Below, piece after piece: positions 35,030 to 47,130 of a stretch of DNA of 64,000 bases (within the stretch, counting starts at the first letter, position 1; the number at the start of each line of letters is the position of its first letter). Origin of the DNA: Polytrichum commune. Taxonomy: Eukaryota > Streptophyta > Polytrichopsida > Polytrichales > Polytrichaceae. Both the position numbers and the translations under genes were made by a program. The notes beneath the pieces are model-generated. The model did no database searches. It saw only the letters and a list, made by a program, of their open reading frames with translations, and had not been told where the DNA came from. Location of the stretch: assembly GCA_950295325.1 (NCBI GenBank), contig OX485804.1:36134429-36198428 (forward strand), written 5' to 3'.

Positions 35030-37459
35030 ATGGCTATGGCGGCTCTCTCGTGCACTGGCCTGCCAGTTTCATCCGCATTGCCATCTTCTTACAGTTCTCC
35101 ACATGTTACTGAATGTTCGAGTAATATCCCACATTTAGCATCACTCTCTTGTGTTTCGTCATTAAGACATAGGAGGTCACCGAGTTTGGCACTAAGGCTG
35201 GCATGTGCTTCATCCTCCTCCCTTGCTGGCTCATCCCTCAATCTGGCTTTCCGGCAGACGGGGAGAAGGCAAGTCGGTCGTTCTTCCAGTAAAGCTGTTT
35301 CTACTCGTTGCGAGTCTACTTCAGAGGGTGGCACTGAAGAAAAGGTCATTTTATATCTTTCTTCCTTCCCAACATAATTTCAGTGAAATTTTTCATGTGA
35401 GGTTTATTTGACATTTTTTCCCGTTGTAATTGGCTTTCAAGATACACTTCTCGGACTGCTTCGTGACAGAATTATTTTTTAGGCTTATAACTTTCAGTGA
35501 TCATACTCAGCATATGCTTTATCAACCTTCCAATAGCTTTAGAGGGTGGCACTGAAGAAAAGGTGAATTAGTCCATTTTTGCCCAACATTACTTCGGTGA
35601 CATTCTTCATGTGAGGTTTTATGATTTCCTCTGTTGTAATTGGCTTCCAATATATATGCTTCTTGGACTGCTTTAAGCCACAATTTTATTGACGCTTACA
35701 ACTGTCAACAGAAAGCAGCATGTGCTTATTCAACCTTCCAATAGCTGCTTTCCGATTTATCAGGTTCTTAGGGCTTAAAGATAAACTAACAAGAAGGTGA
35801 ATGGGATCATTCCTGGGAAAAGGAAGAAAGAATGCTCAATCAACGTATTCCTTGAGTCACAGGTGGGCAACATGATAACATCTTACTCTTCTCAGGTTGC
35901 GAACATGAAAAGTGAAACTTCGAATCCTATCATCAGAAGCATTTCTTCAAGTATTTGTAATGCACGTATCAATTGGCACTAAAGAACAATCTTATTGGTC
36001 TGTGGTGCAATATGTTTGGAACGATCTTGATTGCGTCTCAGAAACATTTCGTATCCCTTGGATGGGTTTCTAAGAGGTAATTGAAGCATGTAATTCTCAT
36101 TGAGAAGTAGTCTTCTAAGAGACTGAAGTTTCTTCTTCTTTCAATTTGTTTGTCAATGGGTGTCATATCCTTATAAATCAGGAACTAATGAAGACAGTCA
36201 TCAGGGTTAAAGATAAGAATGTGTTTGGATTTGATGAGGACATTTGGGACTTGTCATTGCATATGAGAAAAACCCTGGGGCTTCAAATTCTCACCCTCTC
36301 ATTGTTTTTGCACTATGCAGATTCCATTTGGTTACACCAGGAAAGATGTTTTACTCATTGGATTGGGAATTACTGCCTTGGGTGTCGGCCTCAAGTATGG
36401 CTTAGAGGTATCCCACTTTCTCTTCTTTTCTTATAACTTTCTGCATATTAATGGAATATAACGTTTTTGGTACTTGTGTGTGATGTAAATACCAGTGTTG
36501 GTCTGGCATTGTTTTCTTTTTTAGTATCATTTGGGTATCTATAATGAGGATTTCACATTTTTTGATGTCCGTAGGCTATGGGTTTTTGTCGGTATTTTTA
36601 TTCTGATACTATTTGGGTCTATATACCAAGCAAGAATCTTCATGCCCAGAGCAAAATCGCCCTAGTATCAGTATGTTTTAGAATGGTATTGACCCAAATA
36701 AGGACTTGGTTATACAAAGATTCTCTGACCTTGAGATACCCACCAAATATCAATATTTAACTGGTATTACAATTTTAATACCAATGGGTAGGTTCTTTGA
36801 TACCATTATTGATGTTGATTATTGATACCCATGCATTCACCTATATACCAGTCCAACATTGGTAGATACACTGTTTTGTATTTCTGTTTGTTAAATTCAC
36901 CATGAGCTGGGCGGGGTGGAATTTTTCTTGGGTGCAGTTATTTGGGGTGGATTCCTTGAGAGCTGGAAATGTTGTGCAAATAGTGATGGTAGCAGGTCTT
37001 ACAATTGGATGGATTTCAAGCTACATCCTCCGAGTGTCTTCAAAGGACATGACTTATGCCAAACAGCTCAAGGACTACGAAAACAAAGTCATGGAGGTGA
37101 AGATTTCTCAAATTCATCAATATCCAATCTATGTTCAATCTATATTCCATCCATTATCATCTACATGCATTGTACTCCAGCCTTGGGTTAACTTATCTAT
37201 GCACACTTAGTAATACATCTCTGGAATTTGTGCAAATTGACTCTCCATCAATAGTTTCAGATTATTTTGTGCATTTTACTCAAAAGTCCATTTGTGCAAG
37301 TATTTTGTGATGATCACTTGTTGTCCTTCCATGGGGCCATGTTTGGATTTGCAGAAACGGCTAGAGGAACTTCCCGAAGCGGAGCTTGAAAATATGCTGG
37401 CACAAGTTGAGGAAGAGAGAACGCGTTTGCAACAACGTCGTGATAAAAGGTCATCTTAG
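35030..37459 (+). CDS. DAC: DAC-like (DUF3007) thylakoid cytochrome b6f accumulation factor, 221 aa
   Basis: Four exons: 35030-35344, 36321-36407, 36938-37096, 37355-37459. All introns GT-AG and phase 0; total 222 codons with stop. Residues 1-105 are Ser/Arg/Ala-rich and acid-poor, a typical chloroplast transit peptide. The rest matches the cyanobacterial/plant DUF3007 fold. It has a transmembrane stretch around DVLLIGLGITALGVGLKY (about 114-131), then GVDSLRAGNVVQIVMVAGL with a second membrane segment (about 146-168). DMTYAKQLKDYENKVMEKRL and a charged helix ELPEAELENMLAQVEEER follow. Arabidopsis DAC is a thylakoid protein needed for cytochrome b6f accumulation (known). The end of exon 1 and the start of intron 1 are duplicated about 217 bp downstream. 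Intron 2 contains a family G MITE. The gene converges with the Kintoun-like gene, with 551 bp between stops. Confidence 0.85.
35321..35690 (+). repeat. Tandem duplication of exon 1 end plus intron start in the DAC-like gene
   Basis: AGAGGGTGGCACTGAAGAAA with the splice donor occurs at about 35323 and again at about 35540. It is followed in both by TTCATGTGAGGTTT(A/T)T, TGTAATTGGCTT(T/C)CAA and (T)CGGACTGCTT/TTGGACTGCTT. Confidence 0.8.
36490..36868 (+). mobile_element. MITE family G copy 2 in DAC intron 2
   Basis: TIRs TACCAGTGTTGGTCTGG / CCAGTCCAACATTGGTA. Interior aligns with 12479-12857 in inverse orientation. Confidence 0.65.
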
Positions 37460-38010
37460 TTTTCTTTTAAGCATCTTTTTTTGCAAGGCACCTTCTGTAG
37501 GTGTAGGCATTTGTTTATTAGTTAAGGGGTTGTACCATCTATGGGAAACATGATGTTTGCCTTTACTATATGATATTGTCACTCTGTGGAGATGTCAATT
37601 TTATTCACGAAACTCTTGAATATCTCTCAGCTGTCATGAGGAACATCTTTAATTTTGAGTAGGCTGGGTCAAATAGTTTCTCTAGAAGATTGAAGCAGTA
37701 ATTTATTCCATCCATTGTGGTGCACAAGAACATGAATCATTTTTAGCAATGGAATTACTGTGGATATCCTGCAGTTTGTTTTACTCCTGATATTCTTTGC
37801 ACAAATCTCAAAGTGGGTAAGCAATCTAACTCATACTGTCTTTTTTTCTTTGAAGGATTCCCTCCCTAACCTGTATCAAAACAAACATTGACCTCGGATA
37901 CACGTCCATGTTCCTCTTGTGATTTGTTCAAACAATGACACTCAAGATTACTTGAAATTACTATACCATATTCTTTATATCGAGGGTCCACAGACTATAT
38001 CACGTGTCAC

Positions 38011-41000
38011 CTAAATCAAAGAACTGGGTTCTTGCCCAAGTTTTGGTTTGCCTGTGACAGGTAAAGCAATAGTTAACTGATGATTTTTCTTGTCCCATTT
38101 TGCGCTTCCTCGAGACTCATCAACAGTGTATCTCAGTTGTACCTGCATAATTCAGCAGCCCATTCCTTGATTTAGTGGTCACTTCTCTCCATTTAGACCC
38201 TCACATGATTTTAAAGAAAAACAAAATTAATAATCAATAAAAATAAATGGGACGACGGTATTCCCCTCATAATTTTATACTATGTCTTAACGCACTTCTT
38301 TCTTGTTTATGACTCCAAATTCAGAATGCTTCCACCATCCTTGTGATATCAGGGCCAAGGGCCATCCATATAAAACAGTGAGGGCCCTTGAAACTCATCC
38401 AAAGGCAATACCATGGACACTTAAAATTGAACTTTTTGTGTTCACGGGCCTTTGACTGTAGTGTAAGACATGCATGGCTGAGCTCTCAACTGAATGCTTT
38501 TCCACTACCAACCTATCCATGTGGGTCCTTCCACACTAAACTATAATAAATCAAGGTTTGTGATGAGATTCTGAAGTGTCATGGCCTCCCAGTTTTGTGT
38601 TAGACCACACCTCTTTTAGGTGGGCTTCATGCATAGTCTGGTAGACCATGATCATCTATTGCATGGCACGTAGAACTCAAAGTAGATTTGTTCATCCATT
38701 CCAACTTGATTGGCCCCTTAGGCCCTCAAGCTCTAGCATAAAGTGAGGTACGATTGTCTCGGCATTTTCCACCAATGACATATTTTAGATTTCAATGGTC
38801 ACAGGCACTCAGGCTCTCATGTAAAGTGCCCCTAAAATTTGGACAACTCTGCTGAGAACATTGAAGATAAATGTAAGCCTCTACTTGATAGTAATAGCTT
38901 CTCATTGGTATATGAGAAAATGTAGGAAGGTTAAAAAAATTCACCTGCATTCTGTATTTACCAGGAACCCGCAGCAATACCCGACTTTCTTCAAGATCGA
39001 CCAGTATATCAGTCGCAATCATCTGTTGTGTGACATGATGAGTGGTTTTACAAATTGAATTTCCTTAATTTCCTTAAATAGGCTCTATAGAATTGTGAAC
39101 AGGACTATAACTTTGAGCAGTTACGTATTCTTATCAGACTTGTAAGTTGTAAGGAAATAATTTTTGTAAAGAAGGGACTCAGTGTATCCGTAAAGTAAGA
39201 ACAAAGTCTGTTAAGTTAATTCATGTGAAGTTTTGAGAATTAATCAGAACTGGGAACAATGCATCAAGAACTTACTACACTTGGTAGGGTTACTCGAACT
39301 AAGATTGCAGCAGGGAGCGGACTTTCTGGACCTAATTTGTTATCTTCCCTGGATAAGAACTCATTCAAAACATTTAGTTTTCAATAAATTGAAGTCAACC
39401 AATTTGGCCGTATTTGAGAGCTTCAACTAATCTAGCCAGCCCATTATAGAGTATGTTTCTGGTCTATCAACGTCAGGATACTAAAACAATCAACGTCTAG
39501 ATGACTGTCTGTGAATCTGGTACGACCAACACCACAAAATCAACCAATTTTGAAGAGATTTGTTTCTTCATTATCATTAAAAAATTAAGAAAAAATAAAA
39601 AATAAAGAAGAAGAGTGCACAGCTGCATACCAATACTCCCCAATATTCACATTGCTTCTGTACACTATTTCATGCTTGGGCTCCACTTCATTCTGCCATC
39701 CTTCTGGATGCACAATACCCACATCCTCCTCAAACTTATAGTCATTTTGACTTGCCATCAAATTATCACCACCTGCTATCTCTTTTTTGTCCTCAAACTT
39801 TACTTGCTTGTTCTCTCTGTCGAATTTGAAGGGGCTTCTTGATCGTGCCAGTTCCTTCCCTGCTTGCAATGAAATACAGATTTATTTTTCAGATTGTTCC
39901 TAGTGGCTTCATCATTTGCAGAACGTAACTTAATTCCCTTAACATAAAACGTGTCTTGCTGAACCCTAACATCTTCTCTGAAGATGATATATTTTTATTT
40001 ATTTTATAGTAATTCGAAATCATTGCAGAAGGACACAACAGATTTGATGTCCATTCTGATTTGACATTTTAGAATGCAACGTGGAGAATGGGAAAGTGAT
40101 TGCACCAGTTTTTGTCACATCTATTTTCTCTTTGGGAACTGTAAACATTCTTGTTTCCTTGGAACCATTCTTGCCTTTATACTTCAGTTGTGGAAGTGAG
40201 AATTCTGCACAAGCAGAAACGGACATATCACAATATTGCAGCATTCGTAATTATCTCATTGTACATATGGGTTATTATATTGTAGCAAGTAAATTTGATC
40301 AAAATAAGAATCTATCTTACTTCTGTCAAGCTCCACATTTCGTTGTTTCTCAATAGCTTCCAGTGCAGTAAGAATAAGGAACTGTTTGAATCGTTTGTCC
40401 GTTGTAGCATTCTCGTGTGCCTCAGTGCCCACAATAAAGTCGTGCACCTCACATTCTTTTCCAGCTGACTTCCAATATTCCCCAAAATTTTCTAACATTC
40501 ATCAGCTACTTCCAAGATCCAAAGAATGTTCAAAGAACATGCACAATGGGTAAGGTTCATTAATCACTATGTAACTTAATCACCTAAGGCATTGATAACT
40601 TCCAATTTGCAGTAGTTGTTGAACATAGCAATGTTTGCCCTAATTTGACAAGAAGGTGCTATCCCGGTGGTTGTCAAAAAATTTAGGGCAATTCTTACGG
40701 TAATTCCTATCATAGGTTTATCATATGCTAGGAAAATTAGCCACAAGCTCCAAGGTGGTAAAATTGTTGTTGTGAACTGATGAGACCTTTGTCTTTCTCT
40801 TTTGAAGGGGTCCCCAAAGTATAGGGTATCTCCCACTGAGTGCCACGTCGAAAGGCGTCACTAGTGGGAACTGGATTTCCCACCTTCTCACAGTAGCATA
40901 GATTGATAAACACCTGCATGAAAAGAAAATCCAGTAACCTCCGCGATCCCTTCAGAATATTATGGAAAGCATATATGCAATTGGATCCGATATGAAATCC

Positions 41001-41895
41001 CATTGTTGAAATGAATATAAATATAATTTCTACTAAGCCAAATGAATGGTGACATAATCGAACAAAGAGTCTACTTGTGCAATAGCTGACAGATTTAATA
41101 TAGCTGTCTCACAACCTATCCTCATCATACCTTCTGGCTTGTCTTGATGTTCCGAGTTTTTATGCAGAAGTCTGAGTAGGGAATGAGCAATTCCTTGCCC
41201 TCCATAGAAAATTCCTTTTGGCCACTTTTGCCTCTGTTCTCACAGCGTTTGATTTGTTCTTCTAAAACCTGCCCCACTTTATTCACTTGAATTGCAACAT
41301 TTTTTCCAGTTGTTTTTATCTGAAGGAAATCTACAACCACCCTTCTTGAAGTGCTTGATCCTCGGCAAGGCAGAAATAATCTATACGTCAATGAGAAATT
41401 AAGTGTAATGAATGCATATTTGCTGTTTTGAGTGTGGCAGTGATTTAAAACTTCAAAAAATTAAATCCATGGTCCATAGGGCGGACATGCTACCTGTTTG
41501 TTTTTAGGGTCTGAGATTTCCTTGGCATAGTCCAGGAACATTTCTTTGAATTTGGGGTCTTTCATAGCTTTTGTCAACCGCGTCACCTCCTGCAGTACAT
41601 AATCATGTAGATTGATTCCGGTTTCATAAGTATGATGTGGCTTCACATCAAAATTCAACGAAATTGGATGCAAATGGAGGGGAAGTTGCCCCAAGCCAAT
41701 GTTAGGGAAGGTTTTGCAATAGTAGTACATTCAAGCTTATTTGCAGACCTTATAATAAGGAAACAATATCTCATTTCCCAAGAGATTGGATGCAACCGAA
41801 ATTAGAAGATGAATAACTTGTATTCTTACATCTTTGCTGAGATTGAGGTCCTTTAGGGTGTCCATCATTTCTGCTGCTTCCTCTTCTGAAGCCAT
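38011..41895 (-). CDS. DNAAF2: DNAAF2/Kintoun (PF13)-like axonemal dynein assembly factor, 393 aa
   Basis: Ten exons: 41895-41830, 41589-41494, 41268-41131, 40913-40787, 40464-40321, 40204-40106, 39859-39631, 39348-39276, 39022-38945, 38142-38011. All GT-AG; phases join and the total is 394 codons. The PIH1 N-terminal part (1-220) holds MKDPKFKEMFLDYAKEISDP, VFINLCYCEKVGNPVP, QWEIPYTLG and LTALEAIEKQRNVELDR, colinear with animal Kintoun. The C-terminal CS-like part (about 290-385) holds ILVRVTLPSV, ESRVLLRVPGKYRMQ and RYTVDESRGSAKW. Kintoun is an HSP90 co-chaperone that preassembles dynein arms in the cytoplasm before import into cilia; in plants it is needed only for motile sperm (known). 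It is about half the length of human DNAAF2, lacking the long C-terminal extension. The exon 3 and exon 5 acceptors were chosen by family alignment and phase. The last intron carries a family B MITE. Confidence 0.88.
38352..38832. mobile_element. MITE family B-related copy 4 in the Kintoun-like gene's last intron
   Basis: Right end CTCTCATGTAAAGTGCCCC followed by TAA; internal CTCAAGCTCTAG, ACCAATGACATATTTTAG and CATGGGGGTCC-type blocks match 28202-28710 in reverse. The left TIR appears truncated. Lies about 113 bp downstream of the exon 9 donor. Confidence 0.6.
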
Positions 41896-42568
41896 CCTTC
41901 CTTCTCCTTGCTCTGTCAGTATCCAACCTACTTCAATTATGTTCACAAGCCCACCATCTTAGCTTCAAGTGCCAAAAGACTCCCAGAATTTCACCTCATG
42001 AAGAATTACAATGAGCATTCTTATGATATATTTTTTATCAGAACATCTGGATTGATATATCCTCTAAACATCTATAGCTCAAGAATGCCAGCTAATGCCA
42101 TCACTTTGTCACAGATGAAAACAGTGAACCAAGGTTCTCCGTAACCGCCAGGAATAATCGTATGCTCACGTGGCATATTCTCATTCCTCACGTATAGAGC
42201 TACCATTTTAATTTTTCAAACTATGGACCGAGAAGAGAGATGAGTTCCTCAAGGTTGCAGATTCTGAATAAGAACCGTGATTTGGAAAGAAAAATGACCA
42301 TTAATATTGAACTTCCACATAGACTTGGAAATGATCAAGTTGCAAGAAATGAATAACAAGAACTGCACCAAAACTAGAAGGATATCATTACTACACTGAA
42401 TACATAAAGACACAAAAATAGCCCATTATCTGCACATGAAGATCTCAAATAAAAATATCTCACGGCAAACAACATACCCAGGGTGAAAAACTGCACAGTT
42501 TGGCGTTGAAGAGCACACTTTACACATATTGCAGAAGAATTTTTTGAATATAATATTGTGCATATGAT

Positions 42569-44850
42569 TCAACTTACAAGAAGAACTTTTCCCCCTCTAC
42601 CATCCCTCTCAGATTCCAGAATGGCAGCTCGAAAGTCTTCCAAAGGATATTTCTTCCCTGCATTAGGTACCACTACCCCTGCTTCCAGATACTTCATTAC
42701 ATCCCTCATAACCTCAGTTCTATTTTCCCCCTTCTCAAGCCACCTAGTTAACCGAAAGTATTTGATTTCAACATTTCGCATAAGGTCCAATTTACTGACT
42801 GTTATATCCCAGCCTCCAAGTGTCCCATACACAAATACTTTGCCTCCATCTTGCACACTCCCAGCCACGTTCTGCATTCAAAAAGGTCACCTTCCATTAG
42901 TGGACTTTTAAGCTGAACATTACAACTGCAATGTAACTCGTGAACTGGAAGTAGCAATTTAATCTATCTTTGCATTTCTGAAATTTTATTCAATGCCGAC
43001 CATCGATCAGTAAGCCAAATGTATTGGCTAAATTGCTACTGAATTGTCTCACGATCCGTTATTGCAGTGCTTTCTGTTATCCCAGAATTCAACACTCCAA
43101 ACTTGTGCATCTTCCATCCCAAGGAAAGCCTGTCTTATTCCTTGGAATGCAAAATAAGATAGGATGGGAATTTCTGTAAGAATCTTCATGCACGTGTAGC
43201 CCCCTTGAGCCAAGCATTCTTGACTATCTGCACCATTAGTTTGGCCCCTCAAATTCAAGAGTGTTAGAAGTAAGAACCTTAGTGAGAATGCCTCCAACAG
43301 AATCAATGGCAGCATATGCTCCTACGCCATTTGTGATTTTTCTCACTCTTTCCACCACATCTGCCAAAGCCAAAAAAGTGCGTAGTAACTCACATCATCA
43401 GAAATTTCCAGAATCAAAATTATTAAGTTAAAACGATCAGATATTCAAATAAGATCATAGTGTTCAAATTAATGTCGTGATGGTTACATTATTTTAACAA
43501 TTTCATCTATTATTTGTCACATTATACCAAAAATTAAGCAAAATTATTATATGAAAATAACTTACTAATCAAAGCATAGTATTTATACATACATGTAATC
43601 AAATAGAGGTGAAGGAGCCATACAAATTTCCAGGTGCACTGCTTTTTGCAGATAAGGTGCCTTATACTCATCCCAGAAACTCACAAAATATCACGAGTTC
43701 AAAAAAACTTTAGTTTTGACAGTAATATCTCATGGTTATGACATTTAGGGAGTCACACTATCTGAATGATCACACAGATACAAAAAACCGGTGTATCATA
43801 GTATTCCAGATTTTGATAAGTTTGTTGACTTGCCTTCAGTGCTTGAGTTGATGATCTCGTCAGCTCCAAGAGCCTTCAGCTCTTCAACATGATCATCACG
43901 CCGAACCACATTGATGGTCTTGATCCTCCAGTATTTGCAGATTTGGATCACTTGTCTACAGCCCACCATTCCCTCTCTTGTTGGATTATCAATGCTATAG
44001 ATAGTACATGAAGGATATTCCCAGGTCAAATTTCTCTGAAATCGAAGGCCAAATATTAGAGTTATCCTTTAACTCAATAGGACTATTCCTCGGGAGTTGG
44101 TCCCCTGAGGTTCTCCATTGGTTGATTTGCATATATTATCAATAGTCTCTTTCCGCTTGTGGTGCATGCTCGGAGGTAGTGTTGGAAGTTGGATGAAGAA
44201 GAGCACCCTATTTCAGTTCATTAAGGGCCAACCAAACTCATTTTAGCACCTCTTGGCATGCTAGATGAATTTGACTCTCAATGAATCCATATAGAATGCT
44301 CTTCATTCGACCCTCCACACTATCTCTAAACATGGAAGATAATGTATGCAAAACAACCAACTCGTGACCAAAAGTCATGTTGAGATAGAGGATGACTCTA
44401 ATAACCTAGAAAATGGTGGATGCCCTACCGGCCAATTGTTGAGGATGCAGCAGTCTGAAGCAGATACTCGCCCTCGGGAACACCTACATCCTTGAGCAAG
44501 CCATATGCAGTCCAGGGGTTGATGAGGTATTGAGCTGCTGTTTCATCACTCAAATTGCTGGGAACTGCCACCACATCTTCTTCACTTACCACCACGAAAT
44601 CCTGCCATGCACCTTCCCCTTTGCCAAGATAGTACTTCCAGTACAACACTGGCACCACTCGTTCATCCACCTTGAATTTTGTCACTCCTTCCCCAACCTA
44701 AAATTAAGAGTTTCGTGAATTCGTGTACGCTTAAACCACTCATGGTATTTGAGTGCAAGATAGAAAAGGAGCGCCATAGCCGACATTTGAAAACCAATCC
44801 AGTATGGATCAGTCGTCTTACCACACATCCAGGAAAATAGAAACCAACCC

Positions 44851-44885
<35 letters not shown>

Positions 44886-45497
44886 GACTTATACTTCTTA
44901 ACCCAAAGTTAGGTTTAACTTCAGTTCCTTTACAAAATTTTGATGAATTCGCACAAAGGTTAACCCCACTCATGGCCTTTGAGTGCGAGACAGAAACACC
45001 CCTATACCCTACATTTGAGCACCAATCCAGTACCAGTCTTCACCTCCTCTTTCCAAAGCAACATTTCCACACACCGGAAAACAAGTACATAGGCACCAGC
45101 CCAGCTCTCTATTCAAGAGAAAGCCCAGGAGCCTGGAGCATGACCCTCGTCCTCCCCCGCCCTCGATCACCATCTAAGCCTGACATCTCCATGATCCGAC
45201 GATGGGCTTAGAGAGGACGGCGCTCAAATGGGTGGACATGTCCATAGTCAAATTTCGTACCTGGAAAATGCGGCCACAGCCTTCGGAGCCGATGACCGGG
45301 TGATGATCATCCTGTAAGGGCTGGAGCTTGTTATCGCGCACATTGGTGAGGTCGTTGGGGTTGACGGAGCGAGTGGTGAGCCTGATGACCACCGTGCCCG
45401 CAGTGGCATTGGGCACATCCCTGCTCACAAGCTCCAGCGAGTCTTCCCACCCTGGCCCCGCGAACCTCGTTTGAACGATCGCCCTGTTCCGACTCAT
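42569..45497 (-). CDS. MECR-like MDR-superfamily 2-enoyl/quinone reductase, 337 aa
   Basis: Five exons: 45497-45261, 44697-44429, 43955-43834, 43360-43278, 42871-42569; 338 codons with stop. Intron 3 uses a GC donor (GAAG|GCAAGT); the others are GT-AG. The GroES-like N-half shows VNPNDL, PVIGSEGCGRIFQVGEGV and DERVVP. The nucleotide-binding half shows LLQTAASSTIGRQVIQICK and INVVRRDDHVEELKALGADE (NADPH-type Arg after beta2), then VGAYAAIDSVGG and GGKVFVYGTLGG. No catalytic zinc ligands are seen, so a zinc-free NADPH reductase near trans-2-enoyl-CoA/ACP reductase is the best fit; substrate is unknown. No clear targeting peptide. An upstream in-frame ATG (45527) adds ten residues. The final VS-stop reads through a donor-like CTT|GTAAGT, so a short extra exon cannot be excluded. 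Confidence 0.82.
44058..44399. mobile_element. Foldback MITE family F copy 3 in the MDR gene
   Basis: Ends TTAGAGTTATCCTTTAACTC and GATAGAGGATGACTCTAA; inner arms GGTGCATGCTCGGAGG and CCTCCACACTATCTCTAAAC. The right end is 30 bp downstream of the exon 2 donor on the minus strand. Confidence 0.75.
44852..44882. repeat. (CT)n microsatellite in MDR intron 1
   Basis: About 15 CT dinucleotides. Confidence 0.9.
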
Positions 45498-45706
45498 CCT
45501 CGCCTCGCCCGTGTCGGATCTCATCACTCTTCCATCTGCGCCACCACTATCGGCCTCGCTTCTCTACTCCTCAAATCTGTCACTCGCCTTCCATCTGCGT
45601 CGCATGAGTCGCGCAGCGTTTTGCACTCAAATTCAGCTTCGAAGGCGCACTTTCTACACGGCGTGGGATCGGCCCGAGCACCGGCCCGATTTCGTGTGGG
45701 TTTAAG

Positions 45707-46081
45707 GGTGAGTTTCCATGTAGGCCGCTCGCCCACTAGATTCTAGATAATAGTGGGTCGAAGGTGTTCACGTGTAGTTAAGCACAAGTCATTATCCAAC
45801 CACATTCCGGCAGGTCGTTAGAATGTGGGGGATTGTGGTTGTTAGACTTCTATGTGTTCCACTCAAGAATCTTTAACTTTCAAGTGTCAGTGACCAAAGA
45901 ATTGAAGACCCGTTTTAGAAGGAGGAGGTGGTTAGTAGGTGGGTCTGGATTTGAGAAGATGGGAGTAGCTAGTTGTCACCTAGGAACCTTATCATGTCAT
46001 GATTCCTCTACATTTGGGCAGGTTTGTCCTTATTCACACTAGAATCTCGTAGGTGAGCGGCCTACAATGGAAACTCACCCT
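45707..46081. mobile_element. MITE family D, uninterrupted copy
   Basis: TIRs AGGGTGAGTTTCCATGTAGG / CCTACAATGGAAACTCACCCT with about 30 further bases of inverted similarity (GCTCGCCCACTAGATTCTAG). Length 375 bp. Starts 180-210 bp upstream of the MDR gene's possible start codons. Target duplication not clear. Confidence 0.8.
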
Positions 46082-47130
46082 CAGTCCTCTATCTAGCCCA
46101 ACTTTATGAACTTATTGTGGGCCCAATCTTGTCACATGTAAAGTGATGAGGCTGGATTTTAAGTTCCGATGTTCTTGAGGGGAAAGTGTAGTGAAGAGAA
46201 TCAACCTTCCATGGACCGATGGTAGAGATGTTCATTTTCCAATGAATGAGCCTAATCCATCCCATGTTGAGAGTTCAGGCTGAGGAAAACCGTGTCCTAA
46301 CTTTCAAGTTAAATTCTTGGTTGAATCACAAGTGGATCAAGCTTCACACCAAAAATTCAAATGATAAAACCTACCAATGTCAAACCTCCCATATGTAAAT
46401 GGAAACTTTTCATCTATTTTTTACTCTAACTCTCCAACAATTTGTCTACAATGCAATGTTGTGCACTATGTGGGAACTCAAAATTAGATCACTCCAACAA
46501 AACGATGAAAAAAAGGTTAATCAAATATCTTCAGCGACACACAAGGTTACATTCACTATGAAATAGCAAACTACCTACTCGCAAAATGCACCATAACATG
46601 TGACGGCAAGAGTACGGCAAGAGTATGTCCATGTGTTTGGACTGCAACATCAAAAATGTTTCTAGAGATCAAAGTCCTTGTATGGCCATGATTTCACTAA
46701 ATCACTCCTCATCAATCATAACACCAAATTGGTTAAAGATCCAAACTCTATCACTCCTTCACATAACCATTGTTGGCACATTCCTCTTTTACACAAGAAT
46801 AATACAAGCATGAATGCACATGAGATACCAACATTTCAAACTTTCAAACTTTGTACATTACAAAAGCTTGACAACTTGAACACGATATTGTGATTGCTAT
46901 AAGCTCCAACCACTCAACCATAGGAGAGACCAAAGAAGATCTTTTCTCCTCCCCCAAGCTCTCTCTTATACCCAAAGGCACTTCTAGTCTTATCCATCTT
47001 TACTTATAGTATTTAAGAGATACTTTTAGGAGTATAGAGTATTACTAAAATTATATTAAAGCTTCCTCATTTATATACAATGATCATCTCACTGTATGAT
47101 CCTTTCTTATCTTTTGGCTCAATCACAATC
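46082..47130. other. Intergenic
   Basis: No gene or element recognised. Confidence 0.4.

Noticed and set aside
40464..40500. Longer exon 5 for the Kintoun-like gene, starting at an upstream ATG
   Set aside because: Only the acceptor GTCAG|CTGG restores frame with exon 4; the upstream extension would be intronic.
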